A DNA stretch of 6,428 nt from an uncultured Bacilli bacterium (GCA_947626215.1 CANQRJ010000081.1:1-6428), one strand, 5' to 3'; positions 1 to 4,536 are shown, numbered from the stretch's first letter. The notes: generated from the sequence alone by a model not told the origin. A program made the numbers and translations.

Positions 1-25
1 ATTCATAATTCCTTGATCTTCCCAT
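1..25 (-). CDS. 5' end of an unidentified gene leaving the window (first 8 codons)
   Basis: On the minus strand an ATG at 25-23 opens a frame reading MGRSRNYE before the window edge. It is preceded by an AAAGGAAGA Shine-Dalgarno sequence (about 33-41) with roughly 7 nt of spacing, and further upstream by promoter-like sequence. Eight codons are too few to identify a product. The start is believable because ribosome site, spacing and upstream promoter all sit downstream of the terminator of the neighbouring operon, as expected for a separate transcription unit in the same direction. It could still be chance. Confidence 0.4.
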
Positions 26-65
26 ATCTAATCTTCCTTTATTGTCTTTAGTTTCTCATAAATAA

Positions 66-77
66 ATTATATGTCAA
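66..77 (-). promoter_or_regulatory. Promoter-like TTGACA / TATAAT sequences ahead of the left-edge gene
   Basis: The minus strand carries a perfect TTGACA at 77-72 immediately followed by a perfect TATAAT at 71-66. They cannot both serve the same promoter in the usual arrangement. TATAAT lacks a good -35 at 16-18 bp, and TTGACA at 17 bp spacing meets only AAACTA. One of them is probably part of the promoter for the gene starting at 25; which one cannot be decided from sequence. Confidence 0.35.
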
Positions 78-93
78 GTGGTTTCCTTCATTT

Positions 94-130
94 TGTGGAT
101 AACTCCTGCAAATTTCTTTACTTATTCACA
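94..130. promoter_or_regulatory. Two DnaA-box-like 9-mers in inverted orientation
   Basis: TTATCCACA, the consensus DnaA box, lies on the minus strand at 102-94. TTATTCACA, which fits the TTATNCACA consensus, lies on the plus strand at 122-130, 19 bp away. Both sit in the short gap between the popT-operon terminator and the promoter-like sequence of the left-edge gene. In B. subtilis, pairs and clusters of such boxes outside oriC bind DnaA and regulate nearby genes; that is established for that organism. A role here is inference. Two chance matches in an AT-rich gap are possible. Confidence 0.35.
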
Positions 131-132
131 TG

Positions 133-166
133 AAAAAAAGATAGTTTTTACTTTTTCTATCTTTTT
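133..166 (-). terminator. Rho-independent terminator of the rpsO-pnp-popT operon
   Basis: The minus strand forms AAAAAGATAG (166-157) paired with CTATCTTTTT (144-135), 10 bp with a 12-nt A-rich loop, running into a T tract that ends at 133. It starts 26 bases past the stop codon of the DUF368 gene, so it is well placed to end this operon. The stem is AT-rich and its U tract partly pairs, so read-through is possible. Confidence 0.7.
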
Positions 167-191
167 ATGTCTGAATAGTTACTTACATATT

Positions 192-992
192 TTATTCCGA
201 AGTAAACATCCGAATAAAAGAATATCCAATGAAAAACAAAAGTAAAAGAGAAAAAAGATTTGTATGATTTACTAAATCAATCACTTTTAAAAGTAAAGAT
301 AAAATAGAAGAAAATAAAAATCCTAAAATACCTACCCAAGTTTGATGTCGATAATACTTAAAACAATAAGTTACTACATGAGTCATCAAGATGATTCCTA
401 ATAAAAGACCCATGCCAAACAAAAAACAATAAAACAAATGAGAAAAAGGATTGGAAAAAAGTTCTAAAACAAAAGAATAACTTCCAAGCATCATAAAAGT
501 TGCCGTTCCACTTATACCTGGCAAAACCGTGGTAAAAGCATCAATCATTCCTAAAAAGAATATAAAAAGAAAACTAAAAACCGAATGAGTCGGAGTAAAC
601 TCTACAATAGAGCATTGATTTTCAAAGAAAAACATTCCCAAAACAATGAAAAAAATAAACAAGCCATCCAAATAAGACATTTTTTCTTTTTGAACTAAAG
701 GTGGAATCGTTCCCACAATAAGACCTAAAAAAACAAAAATCGTATAAACATAATAAGTATTTAAAAAATGAAGCATAAGTTTACTTGCAAACAAAATCGC
801 AATCAAAATACCTATTCCAAGTGGTGTTAAAAAGACAAAAGATTCTTTTTTATGATGAAAAAAGTGACTTATTTTTTCTAAAGCTTCTTCGTAAACACCG
901 AGACTTATAGCAAGTAAAGACCCAGAAACACCAGGAATAATTTTTCCAATTCCAATAAAAAGACCTTTTAAAAAAAGAATAAGAGAATTCAT
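192..992 (-). CDS. popT: DUF368 family membrane protein, probable polyprenyl-phosphate transporter (PopT-like)
   Basis: The 266-aa, very hydrophobic protein has the family's two related signature segments: KIIPGVSGSLLAISLG near residues 18-32 and LPGISGTATFMMLG near 157-170. These reflect an internal duplication, and about eight hydrophobic stretches flank them. DUF368 proteins were shown in other bacteria (PopT) to return undecaprenyl phosphate across the cytoplasmic membrane, recycling the lipid carrier of peptidoglycan and teichoic-acid synthesis; the assignment here rests on family membership. The length is at the short end of normal and looks complete. The start ATG is preceded by AAGGGTGA at close SD spacing. 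It lies 45 bp downstream of pnp with no evident promoter or terminator between, so it is probably co-transcribed with rpsO and pnp. Confidence 0.85.
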   Translation of the reverse strand: MNSLILFLKGLFIGIGKIIPGVSGSLLAISLGVYEEALEKISHFFHHKKESFVFLTPLGIGILIAILFASKLMLHFLNTYYVYTIFVFLGLIVGTIPPLVQKEKMSYLDGLFIFFIVLGMFFFENQCSIVEFTPTHSVFSFLFIFFLGMIDAFTTVLPGISGTATFMMLGSYSFVLELFSNPFSHLFYCFLFGMGLLLGIILMTHVVTYCFKYYRHQTWVGILGFLFSSILSLLLKVIDLVNHTNLFSLLLLFFIGYSFIRMFTSE

Positions 993-1037
993 AGAATCAC
1001 CCTTATTCCATTTTATGTTTTTTTACAAATTATAGAA

Positions 1038-3194
1038 TTATGACTTTTTTATTGTTTTTTCTTTTGGTTTAGGTAAAGCTTCTTTTCTAGATAAATTTAA
1101 TCTTCCACGATTATCATAACCTAAACTTTTTACTAAAATCTCGTCTCCTACATGAACAATATCACTTGGCTTATTCACTCTTTCATGAGCAAGTTGAGAA
1201 ACATGAACAAGTCCTTCACAATTAGGCCAAAGTTCTACAAAACAACCGAAATCTTCTACTTTAGTAACACGACCTGTATAAATTTTATCAGGTTCTACTT
1301 CTTTTACTACATCTAAAATCATTTGTTTTGTTTTCTCAATAATTTCTGCATCCGTGTGATAAATAATAACTCTTCCATCATCTTCTAAGTCTACTTTCAC
1401 GGCATCTTTATCATTTACGGTCTTCACGTTACTTGCTTCCAAAATAATTTTTGTAATCATCTCGCCACCACGACCAATAACATCTTTAATCTTTTCTGGA
1501 TCAATTTGGAAAGTCGCAATTTTTGGAGCGTAAGGGCTTAAAGTTTCACGAGGTTCTTTGATACAATCTTCCATGACATCAAGAATCTGCATACGAGCTT
1601 TTTTAGCCTGAGCTAACGCTTCTTTTAAAATTTCTCTAGTAACTCCTTTAATCTTAATATCCATTTGTAAAGCCGTAATACCTTCTCTTGTTCCTGCAAC
1701 TTTGAAATCCATATCTCCCATATGATCTTCTAAGCCTTGAATATCGGTTAAAATCGTATAATTTTTCTCATCTTTAGAAGTAATAAGACCCATTGCAATA
1801 CCAGCAACTGGAGCTTTAATCGGAACACCTGCAGCCATCAAAGAAAGACATCCTGCACAAATAGTAGCTTGACTAGAAGAACCATTAGATTCTAATATTT
1901 CAGAAACTACACGAATTGTATAAGGGAATTCTTCTTCACTAGGAATCACATAAGATAAAGCTCTTTCTCCTAAAGCACCATGCCCTATTTCTCTTCTACC
2001 AGGTGACCCATAACGACCAATTTCACCTACAGAGAAAGCAGGGAAATTATAATGGAGCATAAATCGTTTAGTGTCTTCAATCCCAAGACCATCTAAAATT
2101 TGATGTTCTCCAATTGCCCCTAAAGTGGTTGTAGCAAGACTTTGAGTTTGACCTCTTGTAAACACGGCAGATCCATGAGTTCTAGGAAGTAAATCCACCA
2201 TAGCATCTAAAGGACGAATCTCATCCATTTTACGACCATCTGGACGAATATGTTTTTCAGTAATTAAACTACGAACGGCGTCTCCTTCTAATTGATCTAA
2301 AATTTTATTTACTTGTTTTACTTTTTCATTTAAGTCTTCATCTTCAATATAAATATTAGAAAAATATCCAATTGCTTCTTGTTTAATTTGAATCACTTGA
2401 TCTTGAGATGCTAACTTATCTTTAATTTGAATTGCTTCTAAAATTCTTTCATAAGCGTAATCCGTGACTTGTTTTACAATATCAGGATCTAGTTCTGCTT
2501 TATCAAGTTCTACTTTTTCTTTTCCAATTTCTTTTATTATTTGTTCTTGGAACTCACATAAAACTTTAATCGCTTCGTGACCAAACATCATAGCGTCAAG
2601 CATTTCTTTTTCACTGCATTCACTAGCGCCTGCTTCCACCATACAAATGGCATTTTTGGTACCTGCAACTGTTAAATTTAATTTACTATTTTCAAGTTCT
2701 TCCACACTAGGATTAATCACAAATTCTTTTCCAACTTTTCCAACTACAACTCCACAAACAGGACCATCAAAAGGAATTTCAGAAATTCCTAAAGCTAAAG
2801 AAGATCCAAATAGAGATGCCATAATAGGTGAATGATCTTGATCAACAGATAAAACCGTATTAATCACTTGAATTTCATTTCTTAAATTCTCATCAAACAT
2901 TGGTCTTAAAGGACGGTCAATAATTCTTGCCGCAAGAGTGGCCTCATCTGTAGGCCTTCCCTCTCTTTTAATAAAACCTCCAGGAATCTTACCAACAGAA
3001 TACAATTTTTCTTGATATAAAACTTGTAAAGGAAAGAAGTCTTGAGTGACTACTGTTTTTCCCATTACCACTGCACTTAAAATCACCGTGTCATTAAATC
3101 TTACCAATACACTAGCATTCGCTTGTTTCGCAAGCCAACCTGTCTCTACTACAATTTTTCTTCCAAAAAAATCTAGTTTAAATTCTTTTTTCAT
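1038..3194 (-). CDS. pnp: Polyribonucleotide nucleotidyltransferase (PNPase)
   Basis: This 718-aa, full-length PNPase is a cytoplasmic trimeric 3'-5' phosphorolytic exoribonuclease that degrades mRNA and trims 3' ends. Domains in order: first RNase PH core (about 10-142, with GKIPGGFIKREGRP and IIDRPLRP), an all-alpha linker (about 145-235), the catalytic second RNase PH core (about 310-535), KH (about 555-615, GRGG at 574-577) and S1 (about 638-706, starting TGRVTKVEDFGCFVEL). The active-site signatures SNGSSS (near 440) and LEDHMGDMDF (D490, D494, D496) are intact. The C-terminus is a short Lys-rich tail. The SD AAGGAG lies 6 nt before the ATG. It follows rpsO by 43 bp, the classic rpsO-pnp order, and precedes the DUF368 gene. 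PNPase takes part in 3'-end maturation of some type I toxin mRNAs elsewhere; adjacency to the toxin-like cassettes here may be coincidence. Confidence 0.98.
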   Translation of the reverse strand: MKKEFKLDFFGRKIVVETGWLAKQANASVLVRFNDTVILSAVVMGKTVVTQDFFPLQVLYQEKLYSVGKIPGGFIKREGRPTDEATLAARIIDRPLRPMFDENLRNEIQVINTVLSVDQDHSPIMASLFGSSLALGISEIPFDGPVCGVVVGKVGKEFVINPSVEELENSKLNLTVAGTKNAICMVEAGASECSEKEMLDAMMFGHEAIKVLCEFQEQIIKEIGKEKVELDKAELDPDIVKQVTDYAYERILEAIQIKDKLASQDQVIQIKQEAIGYFSNIYIEDEDLNEKVKQVNKILDQLEGDAVRSLITEKHIRPDGRKMDEIRPLDAMVDLLPRTHGSAVFTRGQTQSLATTTLGAIGEHQILDGLGIEDTKRFMLHYNFPAFSVGEIGRYGSPGRREIGHGALGERALSYVIPSEEEFPYTIRVVSEILESNGSSSQATICAGCLSLMAAGVPIKAPVAGIAMGLITSKDEKNYTILTDIQGLEDHMGDMDFKVAGTREGITALQMDIKIKGVTREILKEALAQAKKARMQILDVMEDCIKEPRETLSPYAPKIATFQIDPEKIKDVIGRGGEMITKIILEASNVKTVNDKDAVKVDLEDDGRVIIYHTDAEIIEKTKQMILDVVKEVEPDKIYTGRVTKVEDFGCFVELWPNCEGLVHVSQLAHERVNKPSDIVHVGDEILVKSLGYDNRGRLNLSRKEALPKPKEKTIKKS

Positions 3195-3212
3195 ACTCTT
3201 CTCCTTCTAAAT

Positions 3213-3238
3213 AAAAAGACACTAAAAAATTTAGTGCC
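3213..3238 (-). terminator. Intercistronic terminator hairpin between rpsO and pnp
   Basis: On the minus strand GGCACTAAA (3238-3230) pairs with TTTAGTGTC (3226-3218) around a 3-nt loop, followed by five T. The stem begins inside the rpsO TAG stop codon. The pnp SD starts only about 7 bases past the U tract and no pnp promoter is evident in the gap. The hairpin is therefore probably a leaky terminator that sets the S15:PNPase ratio, or an RNA-processing site. Confidence 0.75.
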
Positions 3239-3507
3239 TATTTTCTTAAATTTAATTTTTTAATAAGTTCACGATAAGAGACAACATCTGTATCTTTTAA
3301 ATAATTTAAAAGTTTTTTTCTTCTACCAACCATTTTTTGTAAACCACGTTTAGAATGGTAGTCATGAATATGAGTCTTAAAGTGCTCAGTTAAATTATTA
3401 ATTTCTTCCGTTAATAAAGCAATTTGAACTTCTGTACTTCCTACATCATTTTTGCTTTTTTGAAATTCTTTAATAATTTCTTGCTTTCTTGTCTTAGACA
3501 TAGCCAT
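3238..3507 (-). CDS. rpsO: 30S ribosomal protein S15
   Basis: The 89-aa product, exactly the usual S15 length, begins MAMSKTRKQEI and carries the hallmark block HIHDYHSKRGLQKMVGRRKK with LLNYLK after it. S15 binds the central domain of 16S rRNA early in 30S assembly and contacts 23S rRNA at an intersubunit bridge. The frame is open upstream to 3543, but the ATG at 3507 is chosen: it matches the family's N-terminus and lies 7 nt after a perfect AGGAGG (3520-3515). A second ATG at 3501 is in frame and less likely. It is the first gene of the operon with pnp and the DUF368 gene, driven by the promoter at 3595-3623. Its mRNA leader can form a strong hairpin, consistent with S15 feedback control, though binding is not shown. 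Confidence 0.98.
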   Translation of the reverse strand: MAMSKTRKQEIIKEFQKSKNDVGSTEVQIALLTEEINNLTEHFKTHIHDYHSKRGLQKMVGRRKKLLNYLKDTDVVSYRELIKKLNLRK

Positions 3508-3588
3508 AAAAATACCTCCTTTTATCAAAATCGGTTTTACCAAAGTTTAAGACGAGGTAATCTATAAACTTTAGAAAAACTTCTCACG
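3508..3588 (-). promoter_or_regulatory. rpsO mRNA leader with stem-loop, candidate S15 autoregulatory element
   Basis: From the predicted start site near 3588 the leader is about 80 nt. CTAAAGTTTA (3574-3565) pairs with TAAACTTTGG (3549-3540), 10 bp including one G-U, around a 15-nt loop. No U tract follows, so it is not a simple terminator. A further near-dyad (AAAACCGATTTT) lies between this stem and the AGGAGG. S15 represses its own mRNA through structured leaders in several bacteria; that this leader does so is inference. Confidence 0.5.
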
Positions 3589-3594
3589 TTTATA

Positions 3595-3623
3595 AGTATA
3601 TTACATTTAAAAAGAAAAATCAA
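3595..3623 (-). promoter_or_regulatory. Sigma-A promoter of the rpsO-pnp-popT operon
   Basis: TTGATT (3623-3618), a 17-bp spacer, then TATACT (3600-3595) on the minus strand. The predicted start is near 3588, about 80 nt ahead of rpsO. It is divergent from the antitoxin-1 promoter at 3677-3705. Confidence 0.8.
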
Positions 3624-3675
3624 ACTTTTTTTAGACATTTTGATAAATTTAGCCTCCATAAAATAAGAAAACATG

Positions 3676-3740
3676 CTTGATAAAAGTGTGTTTTTATGAT
3701 ATATTGAATATGTCAAGGGTACCTTGCATAAAATAAAAAA
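3676..3740 (+). repeat. Direct repeat, copy 1 (antitoxin promoter and RNA 5' segment)
   Basis: These 65 bases recur without a mismatch at 4043-4107, and their second half recurs imperfectly at 4256-4297. The repeat contains the whole antitoxin promoter, the start site, a small GGTACC-centred hairpin (CAAGG 3714-3718 with CCTTG 3722-3726) and an A-rich run. Read on the minus strand, the A-rich run is the U tract of the toxin terminator. The conserved unit thus serves both strands. Confidence 0.95.
3677..3705 (+). promoter_or_regulatory. Promoter of antitoxin-like RNA 1
   Basis: TTGATA (3677-3682), a 17-bp spacer and TATATT (3700-3705), with a TGA extended -10 element directly before the hexamer. 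The predicted start is near 3712. A 17-bp near-palindrome (3698-3714, one mismatched pair) spans the -10 and start site and might be an operator or merely AT-rich symmetry. Confidence 0.8.
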
Positions 3741-3777
3741 GGGAAATGTTCAGTTTCGATAAGTTGAATGTCTACCC
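3731..3777 (-). terminator. Probable terminator of toxin-like mRNA 1
   Basis: On the minus strand GGG (3777-3775) starts an imperfect hairpin closed by CCC (3743-3741), with UUCA/UGAA paired inside and mismatches between, followed by a TTTTTTATTTT tract. The stem is weaker than the equivalent in copy 3. This end would give an mRNA of about 236 nt. The same sequence is also the partner of the mRNA 5' end in the long-range fold. Confidence 0.5.
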
Positions 3778-3793
3778 AAATAAAATTTGATTA

Positions 3794-3827
3794 GGCACTT
3801 ATTCTAGCGAATGAGTGTCATTTTTTT
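3794..3827 (+). terminator. Rho-independent terminator of antitoxin-like RNA 1
   Basis: Plus strand: GGCACTTATTC (3794-3804) pairs with GAATGAGTGTC (3809-3819), 11 bp with two G-U pairs and a TAGC loop, followed after one A by seven T. The stem overlaps the TGA stop codon of the toxin-like ORF. On the opposite strand no T run follows directly, so it should act on the plus strand only. Confidence 0.88.
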
Positions 3828-3910
3828 ATTACGATAATCATTATGATCATGAGTAACAAAATGATAGAAAAATATTGAAGAACTTTTAAAATAAAAATTC
3901 TTTTCTTCAT
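3818..3910 (-). CDS. Small hydrophobic toxin-like peptide, copy 1 (30 aa)
   Basis: A 30-residue ORF starts MKKRIFILK, continues with an unbroken hydrophobic stretch (residues 10-28, Ile/Leu/Met-rich) and ends in two Lys before TGA. This is a single membrane span with basic ends, typical of type I toxins that depolarise the membrane. A strong SD (AGGAGG at 3926-3921 inside a longer purine run) lies 10 nt before the ATG, and a consensus promoter at 3975-4003 gives a 58-nt leader. The plus-strand RNA at 3712-3827 is antisense to its 3' UTR. It is not recognisable as Fst, TxpA, Bsr or AapA by sequence. The toxin call rests on peptide type, antisense RNA, mRNA fold and a second, diverged copy at 4381-4458. 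A leaderless regulatory or signalling peptide is the alternative. Confidence 0.72.
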   Translation of the reverse strand: MKKRIFILKVLQYFSIILLLMIIMIIVIKK

Positions 3911-3974
3911 TTTTATCAAACCTCCTCTCCTTATGAGATTTGGTAGACACTCAACAACTGACATTTCCAATATA

Positions 3975-4003
3975 ATTATAGCAAACATTTTTTTCTTTTA
4001 CAA
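3975..4003 (-). promoter_or_regulatory. Promoter of toxin-like gene 1
   Basis: TTGTAA (4003-3998), a 17-bp spacer and TATAAT (3980-3975), with an extended TGC directly before the -10. The predicted start is G3968, exactly where the self-complementary mRNA arm begins. The stretch from -35 to -10 is nearly the same as at toxin 3 (4565-4537). Confidence 0.88.
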
Positions 4004-4042
4004 TAAAACTTTTACTGAGACTTAAATGCAGTTTAAGAATGA

Positions 4043-4107
4043 CTTGATAAAAGTGTGTTTTTATGATATATTGAATATGTCAAGGGTACCTTGCATAAAA
4101 TAAAAAA
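4043..4107 (+). repeat. Direct repeat, copy 2 (antitoxin promoter and RNA 5' segment)
   Basis: Identical over 65 bases to 3676-3740, at an offset of 367 bases. Beyond it the sequence stops matching copy 1 but matches copy 3 (GGATACATTTGATTG and onward). The promoter segment is thus shared by all copies while the RNA body belongs to two types. Confidence 0.95.
4044..4072 (+). promoter_or_regulatory. Promoter of antitoxin-like RNA 2
   Basis: The same TTGATA (4044-4049), 17-bp spacer and TGA-TATATT (-10 hexamer 4067-4072) as copy 1; start near 4079. Because the copy-2 terminator is damaged, transcripts from here should extend into copy 3. Confidence 0.78.
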
Positions 4108-4139
4108 AGGATACATTTGATTGAGAGAATCAGATGTTA

Positions 4140-4246
4140 TCACTTTATTGGATTGCATCTGAAATCAACAAATATTGAAATCATAAATAGTAATGTGATT
4201 ACTATAAAAAATAATAGAAGTATTATAATAAATTGAGAAATTTCTT
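4140..4246 (-). pseudogene. Remnant of a third toxin-like ORF (copy 2)
   Basis: On the minus strand the frame from 4244 reads EISQFIIILLLFFIVITLLF, matching residues 5-24 of the copy-3 peptide with one substitution. The codon just before it is TAA, and the ATG, SD and toxin promoter seen in copy 3 are absent. Downstream, a 15-bp deletion relative to copy 3 (equivalent to 4371-4385) removes the stop codon, so the frame runs on to a TGA at 4142-4140. The same deletion destroys the antitoxin terminator. The minus-strand terminator-like hairpin and T tract (4102-4142) survive. It cannot be translated as a toxin; it is a decayed duplicate whose antitoxin promoter alone is intact. Confidence 0.8.
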
Positions 4247-4261
4247 ATTACTAAAGATATT
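4233..4261 (+). promoter_or_regulatory. Weakened or rebuilt promoter of antitoxin-like RNA 3
   Basis: Copy 3 keeps only the part of the repeat from the -10 onward, with 2 bp lost, giving GATATT (4256-4261). The original -35 is replaced by copy-2 toxin sequence, which happens to offer TTGAGA (4233-4238) at 17-bp spacing. A usable but weaker promoter is plausible; a dead one is equally possible. Confidence 0.4.
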
Positions 4262-4309
4262 GAATATACCAAAGGTACCTTGCATAAAATAAAAAAAGGA
4301 TACATTTGA
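4256..4309 (+). repeat. Direct repeat, copy 3 (partial)
   Basis: The segment from the -10 onward repeats copies 1 and 2 with a few changes (CAAAGGTACCTTG in place of CAAGGGTACCTTG). From 4281 it continues identical to copy 2 through the GGATACATTTGATTG block. The base change disrupts one pair of the 5' hairpin. Upstream homology ends abruptly at a junction with the copy-2 toxin remnant, marking a deletion point. Confidence 0.9.
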
Positions 4310-4331
4310 TTGGGAGAATCAGATGTTATCC
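4291..4331 (-). terminator. Rho-independent terminator of toxin-like mRNA 3
   Basis: Minus strand: GGATAACATCTGATT (4331-4317) pairs with AATCAAATGTATCC (4311-4298), about 13 bp with one bulge and one mismatch, followed by seven T (4297-4291). The predicted mRNA is about 239 nt, close to the 236 nt of copy 1. The right arm is the segment that can instead pair with the mRNA 5' end. Confidence 0.82.
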
Positions 4332-4342
4332 CTTATGGATGC

Positions 4343-4379
4343 CATCTGAAATCAACAAATGTTGAAATCAGATGTTTTT
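4343..4379 (+). terminator. Rho-independent terminator of antitoxin-like RNA 3
   Basis: Plus strand: CATCTGA (4343-4349) pairs with TCAGATG (4368-4374), a symmetric AA/AA internal loop follows, then TCAAC (4352-4356) pairs with GTTGA (4361-4365) around AAAT, and five T close it (4375-4379). It ends two bases before the toxin-like stop codon. Confidence 0.88.
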
Positions 4380-4380
4380 A

Positions 4381-4458
4381 TTATTTAAATAGTAAGGTGA
4401 TTACTATAAAAAATAATAGAAGGATTATAATAAAAAGAGAAATTTCTCTCTTTGTCAT
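4381..4458 (-). CDS. Small hydrophobic toxin-like peptide, copy 3 (25 aa)
   Basis: A 25-residue ORF starts MTKREIS, then has an Ile/Leu/Phe-rich span (residues 8-24) and a final Lys before TAA. Like copy 1, it has a basic N-terminus, one membrane segment and a Lys end, but little sequence identity, so the two are paralogues in plan rather than close copies. The SD AAGGTGG (4473-4467) lies 8 nt before the ATG; in-frame GTG codons just upstream (4470-4465) are less likely starts. The SD can be buried in a hairpin (4470-4499). The promoter at 4537-4565 matches that of toxin 1. The antisense RNA at 4268-4379 covers its 3' UTR. It is inferred to be a membrane-active type I toxin; no named family is recognised. 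Confidence 0.7.
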   Translation of the reverse strand: MTKREISLFIIILLLFFIVITLLFK

Positions 4459-4469
4459 AATGACCACCA

Positions 4470-4499
4470 CCTTTCTTTTATCATTTGATAATTGAAAGG
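4470..4499 (-). promoter_or_regulatory. Hairpin sequestering the toxin-3 Shine-Dalgarno
   Basis: In the mRNA CCUUUC (4499-4494) pairs with GAAAGG (4475-4470), then an AA/AA internal loop, then UUAUC (4491-4487) with GAUAA (4482-4478) around AAAU. The outer stem covers the first half of the AAGGTGG ribosome site. The CCCUU it uses is also part of the long-range 5'-3' pairing, so the two folds compete. Confidence 0.6.
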
Positions 4500-4536
4500 G
4501 AAAACACCTGATATATTTCAAACGTATCCGAATATC

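Larger units (their letters stand above)
3712..3827 (+). ncRNA. Putative antisense antitoxin RNA, copy 1 (about 116 nt)
   Basis: A short transcription unit is bounded by a strong promoter (start near 3712) and a clear rho-independent terminator (T tract to 3827), with no credible ORF. It would begin with a small CAAGG-GTA-CCTTG hairpin followed by an A-rich stretch. It is fully antisense to the 3' UTR and last codons of the 30-aa toxin-like ORF at 3818-3910. Its body at 3742-3776 also repeats, in the same sense, the first 27 nt of the toxin mRNA. It would compete with the mRNA 5' end for the mRNA 3' end. The layout matches type I antitoxins such as RatA and SR4, which pair with toxin 3' regions. 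Expression is predicted, not shown. Confidence 0.7.
3741..3968 (-). repeat. Inverted repeat framing toxin 1: mRNA 5'-3' long-range pairing arms
   Basis: The predicted mRNA 5' end (3968-3942) reads GGAAATGT, CAGTT, GTTGAGTGTCTACC. The plus strand at 3742-3776 reads the same blocks with GTTGAATGTCTACC, plus insertions of 1 and 7 nt. The toxin mRNA can therefore pair all 27 of its first nucleotides with its own 3' end. The single difference (G3950 against A3768) becomes a G-U pair. Confidence 0.8.
4079..4379 (+). ncRNA. Putative read-through antisense RNA from copy 2 into copy 3 (about 300 nt)
   Basis: The copy-2 RNA would start near 4079, but the right arm of its terminator is missing. It has CATCTGA, AA and TCAAC on the left, but only TCA of the right arm remains and the T tract is gone. 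The next good plus-strand terminator is that of copy 3 (4343-4379). The product would contain the whole copy-3 antitoxin. This is inferred from promoter and terminator positions only. Confidence 0.5.
4268..4379 (+). ncRNA. Putative antisense antitoxin RNA, copy 3 (about 112 nt)
   Basis: The unit is bounded by the -10 at 4256-4261 (start near 4268) and a strong terminator ending at 4379, two bases before the toxin stop codon. It is fully antisense to the 3' UTR of the 25-aa toxin-like ORF at 4381-4458. Blocks at 4298-4309 and 4318-4334 repeat the first part of the toxin mRNA, as in copy 1. Size, position and logic match copy 1 although the body sequence differs. It may also be made as part of a longer RNA from the copy-2 promoter. 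Confidence 0.68.
4298..4529 (-). repeat. Inverted repeat framing toxin 3: mRNA 5'-3' long-range pairing arms
   Basis: The predicted mRNA 5' end reads GGATACGTTTGA (4529-4518) then ATCAGGTGTTTTCCCTT (4512-4496). The plus strand reads GGATACATTTGA (4298-4309) then ATCAGATGTTATCCCTT (4318-4334). In the mRNA this gives 12 and 16 base pairs. Two of the three differences become G-U pairs, leaving one U-U mismatch. Confidence 0.8.

Noticed and set aside
2647..2835. 62-aa plus-strand ORF inside pnp
   Set aside because: It is entirely antisense to the conserved PNPase coding frame and has no SD or recognisable protein features.
3537..3638. 33-aa minus-strand ORF (MSKKSLIF...) upstream of rpsO
   Set aside because: It overlaps the rpsO promoter and leader, and the only GGAGG is about 14 nt from its ATG. 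It is probably fortuitous.
4021..4037. CTTAAA...TTTAAG dyad between the toxin-1 and antitoxin-2 promoters
   Set aside because: Six AT-rich base pairs with a 5-nt centre are expected by chance in such DNA, and there is no equivalent beside copy 3.
3676..4309. The three repeats as a CRISPR or simple tandem-duplication array only
   Set aside because: The intervals (367 and about 190 bp) are unequal, and each repeat carries a promoter leading to an antisense RNA and a small ORF, so they are parts of functional cassettes.
4310..4495. 61-aa plus-strand ORF starting with TTG
   Set aside because: It runs antisense through the copy-3 terminator, toxin ORF, SD and leader hairpin. These RNA and peptide features explain the sequence better.
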